A stretch of 64,000 bases of DNA. Origin: Thermoflexus hugenholtzii (GTDB lineage Bacteria > Chloroflexota > Anaerolineae > Thermoflexales > Thermoflexaceae). Where the stretch lies: assembly GCF_018771565.1 (NCBI RefSeq), contig NZ_CP076326.1, forward strand, positions 3,231,785-3,295,784, in the 5' to 3' direction. Positions within the stretch are counted from its first letter, which is position 1. Every line of letters starts with the position of its first letter. A program made the translations under genes and the position numbers. Under the pieces are notes generated by a model. That model ran no database searches. It saw nothing but the letters and a program-made list of their open reading frames with translations, and was not told the origin of the DNA. Positions 55,021-64,000 of this stretch are shown here, piece after piece.

Positions 55021-57501
55021 TCATCCCCCGGTCGGATGCGGGGCGCTCTCCGGGCGGATCCGGGCGATGGAGGCCAGCCGGTCGGTTTCCGCCAGGGCGA
55101 TCAGGCGGCTGCCGCGGGCCGCCCGGCCGGCCTGGGGGACCTCCCGGACGGGGATCCGGATGGCCATCCCGCTGACCGTCAGCAGCACGAGGTCGTCCTC
55201 CGGACGCACCGTCCGCGCCGCCACGATCTCCCCGATCTCCTCCAGTCGATCCGCCACCGTCCGCACGCCCCCCGTGGCCCGGCCCTTCTGGGGATACTGG
55301 GCGAAGGGGGTGCGCTTCCCGAAACCTCCCGCCGTCACCACCAGGAGCTCTCCCTCTGGATCCACCCGATCCAGGGCGACCACCTGATCGCCTTCCTCCA
55401 GCCGGATGCCCCGCACGCCGGCCGCCGCCCGGCCCATCGGGCGCACCTCCGCCTCCTCGAAGCGCAGCGCCTGACCCCGCGCTGTCACCAGCACCAGGTC
55501 CCCACGGCCGTCGCTGAGGCAAACGTCCTGCAGCACATCCCCTTCCTCCAGCAGGATCGCCACCAGGCCGGAGGAGCGAACGGTGAGGAACTCGCTCAGG
55601 GGGACCCGCTTGATCTTCCCCAGGCGGGTGGCCATCACCAGGTAACGGTCCGCCCCATCGCCGGCCCCTTCCATCCAGGCGGGCGGGACCGCCACCAGGG
55701 CGGTGATGCGCTCTCCCTCCGCCAGGTTGATCAGGTTCACAATGGGGAGGCCCCGGGCCGCCCGATCCGCGTCCGGCACCTCGTAGACCCGGATCCGATA
55801 GGCCCGGCCCTGATCTGTGAAAAGGAAGAGATAGTCCAGGGCTCGACAGGCCAGCCCCCGGGCGACCGCGTCCTCCTCGTCGGTGGTCATCCCGGTGACC
55901 CCGCGCCCTCCGCGGCCCTGGGGCCGGTAGGCGGCCACCGGGACCCGCTTGATGTAGCCCCGCTGGCTCAGGAGCACCAGCACCGGCTCGTCGGGGATGA
56001 GGTCCTCCACGGTGAACTCCGCCGTGGCCTCGGGGAGGATGCGGGTGCGGCGGGGATCGCCGTATTTCTCCTTGAGCTCCTGCAGCTCCCCGCGGATCAC
56101 CATCCGGATTTTGTGGGGATCGGCCAGCAGGGCCTCCAGCTCGGCGATGCGGGCCTGCAGGCTTTGATACTCCTCCTCCAGCCGCTGGCGCTCCAGCGCC
56201 GCCAGACGCCGCAACGGCATGTCCAGGATGGCCTGGGCCTGGACCTCCGTGAGCCCGAAGCGGGCCATCAGGTGTGTCTTCGCGGTCTCCGCATCGGGGG
56301 CGTTGCGGATGAGGGCGATCACCTCGTCCAGGAACTGGAGGGCGATCCGTAGCCCCTCCAGGATATGGGCCCGCGCCTTCGCCTTCTCCAGGTCGTAGCG
56401 CGTCCGCCGGGTCACCACCTGGATCCGGTGCTCGACGAACAGCTGCAGCATCCGCTTAAGGGAGAGGACCCGAGGCTGGCCGTCCACCAGGGCCAGCATC
56501 TGGACCCCGAAGGTGGTCTGAAGGGGGGTGAACTTCAGGAGCTGGTTGAGCACCGTCTGGGGCCGGGCGCCGCGCTTGAGCTCGATGACGATGCTCATCC
56601 CGTGGCGGTCGGACTCGTCGCGCAGGTCGGCGATGTCCTCGATGCGCCCTTCGCGGACCAGCTCGGCGATCCGCTCGATGAGGGCCGCCTTGTTCACCTG
56701 ATAGGGCAGCTCCGTCACCACGATGCGCCAGCGCCCGCCCTTCATCTCCTCGATGCGGGTCACCGCCCGCACCACCAGCCGCCCGTGCCCGGTGGCGTAG
56801 GCGGCTTTGATCCCCTCCTGGCCCAGGATCAGCCCGCCGGTGGGGAAGTCCGGGCCCGGGATGAAGCGCATGAGATCCTCCACCGTGATCTCATCCCGCT
56901 CCTCCCAGCGGTCGATGAGATGGATCAGGGCATCGCAGACTTCCTGGAGGTTGTGGGGGGGGATGTTGGTGGCCATCCCCACGGCGATCCCCGAAGCCCC
57001 GTTGATCAGCAGCTGGGGCGCCTTCGCCGGCAGCACCACCGGCTCCCGCAGCGAACCATCAAAATTGTCCACCCACTCCACCGTCTCCTTCTCCAGATCC
57101 GCCAGCAGCTCCTCCGCCATCGGCGTCAGCCGCGCCTCGGTATACCGCATCGCCGCCGGCGGATCCCCATCCACCGACCCGAAGTTCCCCTGCCCGTCCA
57201 CCAGGGGATAGCGCATGGTGAAGTCCTGGGCCATCCGGGCCAGGGCCTCATACACCGCCATATCCCCGTGGGGGTGGAACTTGCCCAGCACCTCCCCCAC
57301 GATGCGGGCCGACTTCTTGTAAGGGGCGTTCGGATGCAGCCCCATCTCGTGCATCACATACAGAATGCGCCGCTGCACCGGCTTCAGCCCGTCCCGCACG
57401 TCCGGCAGCGCCCGCGCCACAATCACACTCATCGCGTAGTCCAGATAAGCCGCTTTGAGCTGCTCCTCGATCTCCACCTGGATCACGTTGGACGTCGCCA
57501 T
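55021..57501 (-). CDS. gyrA: DNA gyrase subunit A
   Basis: The 826-residue type IIA topoisomerase subunit has the catalytic Tyr at 120 (AMRYTEARL) and a C-terminal beta-pinwheel with a GyrA box variant QGRGGRG. It introduces negative supercoils with GyrB. The quinolone-determining segment reads [10 protein letters not shown]: the positions equal to E. coli S83 and D87 are Met81 and Glu85. GAGAGGGAGG precedes the start. gyrB is not in the window. Confidence 0.96.
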   Translation of the reverse strand: MATSNVIQVEIEEQLKAAYLDYAMSVIVARALPDVRDGLKPVQRRILYVMHEMGLHPNAPYKKSARIVGEVLGKFHPHGDMAVYEALARMAQDFTMRYPLVDGQGNFGSVDGDPPAAMRYTEARLTPMAEELLADLEKETVEWVDNFDGSLREPVVLPAKAPQLLINGASGIAVGMATNIPPHNLQEVCDALIHLIDRWEERDEITVEDLMRFIPGPDFPTGGLILGQEGIKAAYATGHGRLVVRAVTRIEEMKGGRWRIVVTELPYQVNKAALIERIAELVREGRIEDIADLRDESDRHGMSIVIELKRGARPQTVLNQLLKFTPLQTTFGVQMLALVDGQPRVLSLKRMLQLFVEHRIQVVTRRTRYDLEKAKARAHILEGLRIALQFLDEVIALIRNAPDAETAKTHLMARFGLTEVQAQAILDMPLRRLAALERQRLEEEYQSLQARIAELEALLADPHKIRMVIRGELQELKEKYGDPRRTRILPEATAEFTVEDLIPDEPVLVLLSQRGYIKRVPVAAYRPQGRGGRGVTGMTTDEEDAVARGLACRALDYLFLFTDQGRAYRIRVYEVPDADRAARGLPIVNLINLAEGERITALVAVPPAWMEGAGDGADRYLVMATRLGKIKRVPLSEFLTVRSSGLVAILLEEGDVLQDVCLSDGRGDLVLVTARGQALRFEEAEVRPMGRAAAGVRGIRLEEGDQVVALDRVDPEGELLVVTAGGFGKRTPFAQYPQKGRATGGVRTVADRLEEIGEIVAARTVRPEDDLVLLTVSGMAIRIPVREVPQAGRAARGSRLIALAETDRLASIARIRPESAPHPTGG

Positions 57502-57629
57502 GGATCCTCCCTCTCCTGCCGCGGAAATCCGCCATCCGCCTCCGGCGATCCCACCACCCTTCCCGCAGGAACCGGAGGGCGGAGACGAAACGGGGAGCCC
57601 GTTGAGGGATCCCGAAGGCGGTGTTCCTC

Positions 57630-57635
57630 ATTCTA
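57630..57635 (-). promoter_or_regulatory. Possible -10 box for gyrA
   Basis: The minus strand reads TAGAAT, about 129 bases upstream of gyrA. The -35 region is poor. Tentative. Confidence 0.3.
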
Positions 57636-57695
57636 CCGGGTTCCGGGAGGGCCCGCCAGCCTGGGAAGAGGCGCTCCACCGGCGGGGGCTTCTTT

Positions 57696-57724
57696 TTGAC
57701 AGGGAATGTCCCGATTCATACAAT
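57696..57724 (+). promoter_or_regulatory. Promoter of the APC permease operon
   Basis: A perfect TTGACA (57696-57701) and TACAAT (57719-57724) are spaced by 17 bases. The predicted start lies near 57731, giving a leader of about 60 bases before the permease. Confidence 0.82.
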
Positions 57725-57788
57725 TAGGATCTGTTGAGAGGGGATTGCAGCGCTCAAGCGATCCAATCGCTTTGCGATGGAGTGCCCG

Positions 57789-59333
57789 ATGGCCTCTGAG
57801 GCGGTTGCTCGACGGGAGCATGTCGGCTTACGGCGAGAGGTCACCGTCTGGGGTTCCTTCACCTGGGGTTATGCCGATGTGGGGGCGGACGTCTACGTCG
57901 CCCTCGGCCTGGTGATGGCGGCGGCTCAAGGGGCCACCCCCCTGGCCTTCCTGATCGCCGGGATCGTTTACATCATGGTCGGCCTGGCTTATACCGAAAT
58001 GGCCGCGGCCTATCCCTCAGCGGGGGGAGGTCACTATTTCACCCTGCGCGGGCTGGGGGATTTCTGGGGCCTGGTGGCCGGGGCCGCCCTGATGCTCGAT
58101 TACACGGTGGACGTCGCCCTCTTCGCCATGGCCTCCGCGGGTTATATCAACTTCTTCTTCCCGGCCTTCCGGGAGTTTCGGACCACGGTGGGGCCCTTCC
58201 ACGACGTCAACCTGATCTGGCTGGCCGAGACGCTGGTCCTCATCCTGCTGCTGGCCTTGCTGAACGTGAAGGGCATCCGGGAGTCCTCCCTCTTCAACTC
58301 GGTCCTGGGGGCCCTGGACCTGGTGATGGAGTCCAGCATCATCGTGATCGGCTTCGCCTTCGCCTGGCAACCGGAGCTCTTCCTCCATCAGTGGCGGACC
58401 CAGTTCCCCCCCACCGAGCAGCTGCTCTATGCAGTCTCCATCGCGGTGATCTCGTATGTGGGGTTGGAGTCGGTCTCCCAGGCGACCCAGGAGACCATCC
58501 GGCCGGCGACGGTGATCCCCCGCACCTCCCTGGCCCTCATCGTCATCGTCCTCCTCTTCGCCCTGGCCTTCCCCACGGTGTCCCTGGGCATCCTGCCCTG
58601 GCAGGAGATCGCCGCCCGGGAGGGAGACCCGGTGGCCCGCCTGGCCAGCCAGCTCCCCATGGTGGGGTTCCTGGCCGGCCCCATGGCGGCCGTGCTGGCG
58701 GCCACCATCGTCCTGATCTCCGCCAACACCGGGGTGATGGGGGCCAGCCGCCTGGCCTACAGCATGGCCGAGCTGGGCCTGATCGGCGAGGGGCTCTCCT
58801 GGGTCCACCCCCGCTTCCGCACCCCGGTCCGTGCCGTCCTGGTCTTTTCCGGAGTGGCCGCGGCGGAGGCGGTCTTCGCTTTCCTGAGCGGGCGCCGGGC
58901 TCTGGAGACCATGGCCAACATGTATGCCTTCGGGGCGATGCTGGCTTACTTCCTGAGCACCATCGCCCTGGTGGCCCTGCGGATCAAAGAGCCCCACGTC
59001 CCGCGCCCGTATCGGGTTCCCTTAAATCTGCGCTGGCGTGATGTGGAGATCCCCATCCCGGGGGTCCTGGGGGTGATCGGCACCGGGCTGATGGTCCTCA
59101 TCGTGCTCTACACCCACGACATCGCCCGCATCACCGGTCCGATCTGGGTGGGCCTGTGGGTGCTCTACTACGCGTGGTATCGCCGGCGCACCGGCAGGCC
59201 GGTGTGGGGGAGCCTCCCTCGCGATTGGGACGCCCAGCAGCTGAAGATCCTGGAGGACACCGGGGAATACGAGCTGCTGGAGCGCTTCCGCATCGAGCGG
59301 ATGCGCCGACAGCAGGAGCGGGGACGGGCATGA
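57789..59333 (+). CDS. APC-superfamily permease
   Basis: This 514-residue, 12-TM transporter begins with a short cytosolic tail and TM1 containing TWGYADVGADVYVALG, then PSAGGGHYFTLRGLG, consistent with the amino acid/polyamine/cation fold. ISYVGLESVSQATQETIRP and the C-terminal cytoplasmic WDAQQLKILEDTGEYELLER are notable. The gene leads an operon containing UspA, NIL and two TrkA/RCK genes, so it may be a cation (potassium) importer similar in idea to KimA. I chose the ATG at 57789 with GGAG upstream. Confidence 0.8.
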   Translation: MASEAVARREHVGLRREVTVWGSFTWGYADVGADVYVALGLVMAAAQGATPLAFLIAGIVYIMVGLAYTEMAAAYPSAGGGHYFTLRGLGDFWGLVAGAALMLDYTVDVALFAMASAGYINFFFPAFREFRTTVGPFHDVNLIWLAETLVLILLLALLNVKGIRESSLFNSVLGALDLVMESSIIVIGFAFAWQPELFLHQWRTQFPPTEQLLYAVSIAVISYVGLESVSQATQETIRPATVIPRTSLALIVIVLLFALAFPTVSLGILPWQEIAAREGDPVARLASQLPMVGFLAGPMAAVLAATIVLISANTGVMGASRLAYSMAELGLIGEGLSWVHPRFRTPVRAVLVFSGVAAAEAVFAFLSGRRALETMANMYAFGAMLAYFLSTIALVALRIKEPHVPRPYRVPLNLRWRDVEIPIPGVLGVIGTGLMVLIVLYTHDIARITGPIWVGLWVLYYAWYRRRTGRPVWGSLPRDWDAQQLKILEDTGEYELLERFRIERMRRQQERGRA

Positions 59334-59533
59334 CGAGCTTCCGGCTGGCAAGCGGGACGATCCTGATGATCCTGGGGGCGCTCCTCATCGGTCGCAGCCT
59401 GTGGGTCGTCCTGGAGCGAGGCATGGGGTGGAGCACGCTGATGCTTCCCATCCTGGTGGGAGGGCTGATGATCGGGATGGGGGTCCAGCGCTGGCGGGCC
59501 TGGTGGGCCATGCGAAAAGGGCAGATCCTCTAA
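59330..59533 (+). CDS. Small two-TM membrane protein
   Basis: This 67-residue protein has two hydrophobic helices (GTILMILGALLIGRSLWVVL and LMLPILVGGLMIGMGV) and a basic end (RWRAWWAMRKG). It overlaps the permease stop by four bases (ATGA), so it may be an accessory subunit. I recognise no family. Confidence 0.65.
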   Translation: MTSFRLASGTILMILGALLIGRSLWVVLERGMGWSTLMLPILVGGLMIGMGVQRWRAWWAMRKGQIL

Positions 59534-59560
59534 TTCAGGATCTCGGAGGCATCGCATCCG

Positions 59561-60115
59561 ATGGGACATCCGTTGGGCGTTGCGCTGGCGCTGGTGTTCC
59601 TGGTGATCGTCTCGGCGACCCTGTTCTGGATGCTGCGGGTGCCCCGACCGGTCCCGGCGGAGGTGGCCCGGGCGGTCTACTCGGTGGAGGCCGCCCGCTG
59701 CATCGTGGTTCCCATCGTGGAGGGGATCTATTCCGAGCGGGCGGTGGAGCTGGCCTGTCGGCTGGGGGAACCCCAGCACGCCCGCCTGGTCCTGGTCCAC
59801 GTCCTGGAGGTTCCCTACACGGTGCCCCTGGACACCCCCCTCCCGGAGCTGGAGGCGCGGGGCCAGCGGGCCCTGGAGACCGCCCGCTTCATCGCCATGC
59901 AGCACGGGATGAAGCCGGAGATCTATTTGATCCGGCATCGCTCCGCTCCGGAGGGGATCCTCAGCGTGGCCCGGCAGGTCGGGGCGGATCAGATCATCAT
60001 GGGGATCGGGCTGAAGCACCGACCCTCCGGCGACGGCCTGGGGCGGACGGTGCAGGAGGTGATGCGCCGGGCAGCCTGCGAGGTGATCGTGGCCAAGGCG
60101 CCCATGCGGGAATGA
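59561..60115 (+). CDS. Membrane-anchored UspA-like universal stress protein
   Basis: The protein has 184 residues. The N-terminal TM helix (~5-25) is followed by a UspA fold containing CIVVPIVEGIYSERAVELAC, LVLVHVLEVPYT and a C-terminal GADQIIMGIG with RTVQEVMRRAACEVIVAK. Usp domains often bind ATP and regulate transporters; the G-x2-G-x9-G(S/T) motif is imperfect. Its place in the permease/RCK operon points to a role in regulating that transporter. Confidence 0.82.
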   Translation: MGHPLGVALALVFLVIVSATLFWMLRVPRPVPAEVARAVYSVEAARCIVVPIVEGIYSERAVELACRLGEPQHARLVLVHVLEVPYTVPLDTPLPELEARGQRALETARFIAMQHGMKPEIYLIRHRSAPEGILSVARQVGADQIIMGIGLKHRPSGDGLGRTVQEVMRRAACEVIVAKAPMRE

Positions 60116-60161
60116 GAGTGGGGATGGACTTCCGCTTCGGATCCACGAAGGGGAGGCTCCC

Positions 60162-60401
60162 ATGGACCAGACGACCCTGCGGCGGGTGAAGCTGGTGTAT
60201 CCCCCGGCGTTGATCGATGAGCCGCTGCTCTACCGGCTCATCCAGCGGTTCGGCCTGCTGGTCAACATCCGTCGGGCCCATGTGGAGGCCACCGAGGCCT
60301 GGCTGGTGGTCGATCTGGAGGGCCCGCCCGATCGCGTGGAGGAGGGGCTGGCCTGGATCCAGAAGCAGGGGGTGCTGGTGGAGCCGGTGGAGCCGCTGTG
60401 A
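60162..60401 (+). CDS. Stand-alone NIL-domain protein
   Basis: This 79-residue protein consists of one ferredoxin-like NIL domain (VKLVYPPALIDEPLLYRLIQ, NIRRAHVEAT, WLVVDLEGPPDRVEEGLAWI). NIL domains bind methionine or similar ligands in ABC transporters and occur in small regulators. Here the neighbours are an APC permease and RCK genes, so ligand gating of transport is a plausible but unproven role. Confidence 0.75.
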   Translation: MDQTTLRRVKLVYPPALIDEPLLYRLIQRFGLLVNIRRAHVEATEAWLVVDLEGPPDRVEEGLAWIQKQGVLVEPVEPL

Positions 60402-60444
60402 TCCGGGCCGTGGGACGGCGGAAGCATCGGGAGGAACAAACGCC

Positions 60445-60843
60445 ATGCGCATCGTGATCCTGGGTTGCGGTCGTCTGGGGGCGTATCTGGCTCGTCAGTT
60501 CGCGCGGGAGGGCCATGCGGTGACGGTGATCGATCGGGAGCGGGAGGCCCTGGAAGCCCTGGGGCCGGACTTCCCGGGGGAGACGGTGGTCGGGATGGGC
60601 ATCGACGCGGAGGTGCTGCGCCGGGCCGGGATCGAACAGGCGGATGTCTTCATCGCCGTCACCGGCTACGACAACACCAACATCATGGCCGCCGAGGTCG
60701 CCCGGGAGATCTTCGGCGTGCCCCGGGTGATCACCCGGCTGAACGATCCGCTGCGGGCGGAGATCTTCCAGGAGCTGGGGCTGAAGACCATCTCCCCCAC
60801 CGCCCTGGCGGCGGAGGCCATCCGCAAGTGCCTGGAGGATTAG
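60445..60843 (+). CDS. TrkA-N (RCK) domain protein A
   Basis: This 132-residue NAD-binding RCK domain starts MRIVILGCGRLGAYLARQF (GxGxxG) and has VTVIDREREALEAL with the acidic residue at the end of beta-2 for nucleotide binding. It lacks a TrkA-C part. GGAGG lies upstream. Three bases separate it from the second RCK gene, and together they look like the cytoplasmic regulatory unit of a potassium transport system. Confidence 0.88.
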   Translation: MRIVILGCGRLGAYLARQFAREGHAVTVIDREREALEALGPDFPGETVVGMGIDAEVLRRAGIEQADVFIAVTGYDNTNIMAAEVAREIFGVPRVITRLNDPLRAEIFQELGLKTISPTALAAEAIRKCLED

Positions 60844-60846
60844 AGG

Positions 60847-61509
60847 ATGTATCTCATCATCGTCGGCGGCGGCAAGGTCGGCTATTACCTGAGCAAGTCC
60901 CTGCTGGCGGAGGGGCACGAGGTGCTTCTGATCGAGAAGAACCCCCGCCGCGCGGCCTTCCTGATCGACGAGCTGGGGACGGACCACGTCTGGGTGGGGG
61001 ACGGCTGCGATTCCAGCACCTTCGCCCAGGTGGGGATGAACCGGGCCGACGCGGTGATTGCGGTGACAGGGGACGACGAGGACAACCTGGTGGTGTGTTT
61101 GCTCGCCAAGCGCAAATTCAACGTCCCCCGGACCATCGCCCGCATCAACAACCCGCGCAACGCGGAGATCTTCGCCCGCCTGGGGATCGACGTGACGGTC
61201 TCCACCACAGAGGTCATCCAGGCCCAGATCGAGCGGGCCCTGCCCCTGCGCTCCCTGGTGCACCTGCTGGCCCTGCGCCGCGGGGGCATCCAGCTGGTGG
61301 AAGGGAAGGTCGCCCCCGGGGCGCCTGCCGACGGGCGGCCCATCCGGGAGCTGGGCATCCCGGCGGACGCCCTGGTGGTGATGGTGGTGCGCGGGGACCA
61401 GACCTTCATCCCCTCTGGGGACACCGTCCTGCAGGCCGAGGACGAGCTCCTCGCCGTGACCACCCCGCAGAGCGAGCCGATCCTGCGGCGCCTGTTGCTG
61501 GGCGCCTGA
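60847..61509 (+). CDS. TrkA-N/TrkA-C (RCK) protein B
   Basis: The protein has 220 residues. The N-terminal RCK fold has LIIVGGGKVGYYLSKSL and VLLIEKNPRRAAFL; residues ~135-215 form a TrkA-C domain (IQLVEGKVAPGAPADGRPI and VVRGDQTFIPSGDTVLQAED). Such proteins bind NAD(H) or ATP and gate Trk/Ktr channels. No trkH/ktrB gene is visible; the only transporter in the operon is the APC permease. Confidence 0.9.
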   Translation: MYLIIVGGGKVGYYLSKSLLAEGHEVLLIEKNPRRAAFLIDELGTDHVWVGDGCDSSTFAQVGMNRADAVIAVTGDDEDNLVVCLLAKRKFNVPRTIARINNPRNAEIFARLGIDVTVSTTEVIQAQIERALPLRSLVHLLALRRGGIQLVEGKVAPGAPADGRPIRELGIPADALVVMVVRGDQTFIPSGDTVLQAEDELLAVTTPQSEPILRRLLLGA

Positions 61510-61804
61510 GCGCCGCGACGACCCCGTCCCCCCACATCCGCCGGACCGTCCCCGCCCGGGGCCGGGTTCGGGCGCCCGGCCCCACTTTCCTCCGTCGGAA
61601 CCGGCCGGAGGCTCCGGGAGGCCTTCGGCCAAAAGTTGATTCCCTTATCCAGAAATTCGGCCGGAAAGAGGCTTTTCCTTGACAATTTCGATGATTGATC
61701 ACATTATTATTAAGGCCCCTTCTTCAGGAACGGGCGATGGGGTGTGGTCCTCCTGAAGGAGCGGATTGATCCCTTAGGAGTCTGTGAAGCGGGAGGAGCA
61801 TCGG
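61510..61804. other. Intergenic region with promoter and a degenerate repeat-like patch
   Basis: This 295-base gap holds the coxB promoter. Around 61560-61660 there is a GC-rich segment with GGCCTTCGGCC, which resembles part of the 13.1-13.6 kb repeat unit. I see no coding frame. Confidence 0.4.
61679..61707 (+). promoter_or_regulatory. Promoter of the cox operon
   Basis: TTGACA (61679-61684) and CATTAT (61702-61707) are spaced by 17 bases; TATTAT overlaps just after. The region is AT-rich in contrast to its surroundings. Confidence 0.6.
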
Positions 61805-62824
61805 ATGCCATCCGCATGCGATCGACGGAAGGGATGGGCCCTCGATCGAAGGGTCGTGATGGGGGTGATGCTGGGCCTCCTGACCGGATGCGCCGCCCAG
61901 AGCCCCTCCATCCTGCGCCCGGTCTCCCCCAAAGGGCGCGCCGAGGCGGATCTGTTCGGCTTCATTTTGGCGATCACCGCCTTCGTCTTCATCGTGGTGG
62001 AAGCCCTGCTGCTCTACGCCGTCGTCCGCTTCCGGGCCCGGGATCCCCGGGCGATCCCCCCTCAGATCCATGGGAACCGCGCGCTGGAGGTCTCCTGGAC
62101 CACGGTGACCGCCCTGGGGCTGGCGGTGATCTTCGCCATGACCTGGCGGACGATGGCGGCGACCTCCACGCCGCCGGCGGATGCGCTGCCGGTGAAGGTC
62201 ATCGGCCACCAGTGGTGGTGGGAGTTTCAATATCCCACCCTGGGGATCACCACCGCCAATGAGCTGGTGATCCCGGTCGGCCAGCCCCTTCGGGTCACCG
62301 TCACCTCCGCCGACGTCATCCACAGCTTCTGGGTCCCCCAGCTGGGCGGCAAGATGGATGCCATCCCCGGCCGGGAGAACGTCCTGTGGCTGCAGGCCGA
62401 TGCGGAGGGGACCTACTACGGGCAGTGCGCGGAGCTGTGCGGCGCCTCCCACGCCAACATGCGGCTGCGGGTGCATGCGGTCTCCCGGGAGGCCTTCGAC
62501 CGATGGGTGGAAGCCCAGCGGGCGCCCGCGGCTTCTCCGACGGAGCCCCTGGCGCAGCAGGGCTATCAGGTCTTTATGAGCAAGGCCTGCGTGGGCTGCC
62601 ACACCATCAACGGCACGCCCGCCCAGGGGAAGGTCGGGCCGAACCTCACCCACGTGGGCAGCCGGACGACGATCGCGGCGGGCCTTCTGGAGAACACTCC
62701 GGAGAACCTGGCCCGCTGGCTCGATAATCCCCCGGCCATCAAGCCGGGCTCGTTAATGCCCCGCCTGGGCCTGACCCCGCAGGAGATCCAGGCCCTGGTG
62801 GCGTATCTCTCGTCCCTGAAGTGA
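61805..62824 (+). CDS. coxB: Cytochrome c oxidase subunit II with fused cytochrome c domain
   Basis: The protein has 339 residues. A lipoprotein-type signal ends near LLTGC (Cys29), two TM helices follow, then the CuA cupredoxin with HSFWVPQLGGK and GQCAELCGASHANM, which supplies the two Cys, two His and Met for the binuclear copper site. The C-terminal ~85 residues hold a heme c site CVGCH with a distal Met in SLMPRLG. This is the caa3-type arrangement. GGGAGGAG precedes the ATG at 61805. coxA follows after 14 bases. Confidence 0.95.
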   Translation: MPSACDRRKGWALDRRVVMGVMLGLLTGCAAQSPSILRPVSPKGRAEADLFGFILAITAFVFIVVEALLLYAVVRFRARDPRAIPPQIHGNRALEVSWTTVTALGLAVIFAMTWRTMAATSTPPADALPVKVIGHQWWWEFQYPTLGITTANELVIPVGQPLRVTVTSADVIHSFWVPQLGGKMDAIPGRENVLWLQADAEGTYYGQCAELCGASHANMRLRVHAVSREAFDRWVEAQRAPAASPTEPLAQQGYQVFMSKACVGCHTINGTPAQGKVGPNLTHVGSRTTIAAGLLENTPENLARWLDNPPAIKPGSLMPRLGLTPQEIQALVAYLSSLK

Positions 62825-62838
62825 TGAAGGAGGCGGCG

Positions 62839-64000
62839 ATGGCCAGCTCGACGGTCGCGCTCCCCCGCGTGTATGCCGAACGCGGGTTGCTCTCGTGGTT
62901 GACCACAGTCGACCACAAGCGCATCGGCATCCTTTACATCCTGGGCGCCGGGTTCTTTGCCCTGATCGGCGGCCTGGAGGCCCTGCTCATCCGCACCCAG
63001 CTGGCGATCCCGAACCACCGGGTGCTGGTGGGGGAGGCTTACAACCAGGTCCTGACCATGCACGGCACGACCATGGTCTTCCTGGTGGTGATGCCGGTGC
63101 TGGCGGGCCTGGGGAACTATGTGGTCCCCCTGATGATCGGGGCCCGGGACATGGCCTACCCCCGCCTCAACGCCTTCGGCGTGTGGATGTTCCTGCTCGG
63201 CGGGATCTTCCTGAACCTGAGCTTCCTCCTGGGCGGGGCGCCGGACGCGGGGTGGTTCGGCTACGCGCCGCTGACGGCGAAAACCTTCTCCAAAGGCGCC
63301 GGCATCGACTTCTGGATCCTGGGCCTGCAGCTGTTGGGGATCTCCTCCATCACCTCCTCCATCAACTTTGTCTCTACCATCCTGCTGTTGCGGGCGCCCG
63401 GTCTCACTCTGAACCGGCTGCCGCTTTTCGCCTGGACCACGCTGGTGACCGCCTTCCTCATTCTCTTTGCGATGCCCAGCATCTCGGCGGCCCTGTTCCT
63501 CCTGTTCCTGGACCGCCATCTGGGGACCCATTTCTTCAACCCGGCGGCGGGCGGCGACCCGTTGCTGTGGCAGCACCTCTTCTGGTTCTTCGGCCACCCG
63601 GAGGTCTACATCATGATCCTGCCGGCCATGGGGATCGTCTCGGAGGTGCTGCCGGTTTTCTCCCGCAAGCCCATCTTCGGCTACACGGCGGTGGCCTACT
63701 CCAGCGTGGCCATCGGCTTCATCGGGTTCACCGTCTGGGCTCACCACATGTTCGCCGTGGGGCTGCCGGATGTGGTGAACGCCTTCTTCTCGGCCGCCAG
63801 CATGCTGGTGGCGGTGCCCACGGCCATCAAGGTCTTCAACTGGATCGCCACCATCTGGGGCGGGTCGGTGCGGTATCGGGCGCCCTTCCTCTTCGCCGCC
63901 GCCTTCGTCGCCCTCTTCGTCATCGGCGGGTTGAGCGGCCTGTTCCTGGCCTCGGTCCCGGTGGACTGGCAGGTGACGGACACCTATTTCGTGGTCGCCC
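62839..64000 (+). CDS. coxA: Cytochrome c oxidase subunit I, 3' partial
   Basis: The frame runs from the ATG at 62839 (preceded by AAGGAGG) to the window edge, about 387 residues. A low-spin heme ligand is H75 (LTMHGTTMVF), and the active-site segment FFGHPEVYIMILP gives CuB His253, Glu255 and the cross-linked Tyr257. The CuB His pair is H302/H303 (WAHHMFAVG). HPEVY indicates the A1-type with a D-channel Glu. The remaining heme ligands lie beyond the window. Together with coxB it forms a caa3-type terminal oxidase. Confidence 0.95.
   Translation, partial: MASSTVALPRVYAERGLLSWLTTVDHKRIGILYILGAGFFALIGGLEALLIRTQLAIPNHRVLVGEAYNQVLTMHGTTMVFLVVMPVLAGLGNYVVPLMIGARDMAYPRLNAFGVWMFLLGGIFLNLSFLLGGAPDAGWFGYAPLTAKTFSKGAGIDFWILGLQLLGISSITSSINFVSTILLLRAPGLTLNRLPLFAWTTLVTAFLILFAMPSISAALFLLFLDRHLGTHFFNPAAGGDPLLWQHLFWFFGHPEVYIMILPAMGIVSEVLPVFSRKPIFGYTAVAYSSVAIGFIGFTVWAHHMFAVGLPDVVNAFFSAASMLVAVPTAIKVFNWIATIWGGSVRYRAPFLFAAAFVALFVIGGLSGLFLASVPVDWQVTDTYFVVA

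Noticed and set aside
61560-61660. Second copy of the 13 kb repeat
   Set aside because: Only GGCCTTCGGCC and scattered similarity are shared; too short to count as a copy.

Overview
The window is GC-rich chromosomal DNA, about two-thirds G+C by eye, with densely packed operons and short intergenic gaps. The proteins are rich in Arg, Glu, Leu and Pro and poor in Asn and Lys. Several traits fit a thermophilic, aerobically respiring Chloroflexota bacterium of the Anaerolineae/Thermoflexia type: a short EF-Ts, a DHH-CBS-nucleotidyltransferase fusion, a DsbA-VKOR pair, an A-type cytochrome oxidase, Pro/Thr-rich linkers and DUF5666 proteins. This placement is an inference from gene content and no homology search was run.

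Layout. 1-6.7 kb: end of a SHOCT-like protein, an MFS transporter, a CbiR-like TIM-barrel protein, a coiled-coil repeat protein, a DinB protein and a membrane Fe-S oxidoreductase. 6.8-11 kb: a promoter, a fluoride riboswitch with its own terminator, then six co-directional genes including an MFS transporter and inorganic pyrophosphatase, but no crcB or CLC-F gene. 11-13.1 kb: pyrG and a roadblock protein on the minus strand. 13.1-13.6 kb: tandem hairpin repeats. 13.6-24 kb: lipid kinase, acetyltransferase, MFS, gatC-gatA, an M23-like protein, upp, a small membrane protein and the DHH-CBS-PolyA fusion. 24-26 kb: an AAA ATPase plus a small PD-(D/E)XK-like protein, a candidate defence pair that is partly AT-rich. 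26-30.3 kb: deaminase, DUF429, DUF309, a medium-chain dehydrogenase and a cupin. 30.3-35.5 kb: the classical rpsB-tsf-pyrH-frr-uppS-cdsA operon ending in tmk, on the minus strand. 35.7-40.4 kb: DUF5666 lipoprotein, ECF sigma factor, DUF5667/DUF5666 membrane protein, a ferric-reductase-like membrane protein and an unknown. 40.4-45.9 kb: a large sensor kinase overlapping a beta-propeller lipoprotein. 46.2-47.7 kb: a self-contained tRNA-Lys unit and a tnpB-only element with short inverted ends and a 6-bp flanking duplication. 47.7-52.2 kb: YbaK-like, tsaD, moeA, dsbA-like, VKOR and a small Cys/acidic protein. 52.2-57.5 kb: aminotransferase, Nudix, phosphoribosyltransferase and gyrA on the minus strand. 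57.7-61.5 kb: APC permease with small membrane protein, UspA, NIL and two TrkA/RCK genes. 61.8-64 kb: coxB, then coxA, which runs off the window.

The most interesting content is the fluoride-responsive operon, whose export gene appears to be something other than the two classical fluoride channels. It combines a fluoride-sensitive target enzyme (pyrophosphatase), an MFS carrier and three uncharacterised proteins. The ATPase/nuclease pair, the tnpB element with an altered catalytic residue, the tandem hairpin array and the APC/RCK cluster are the next best leads.
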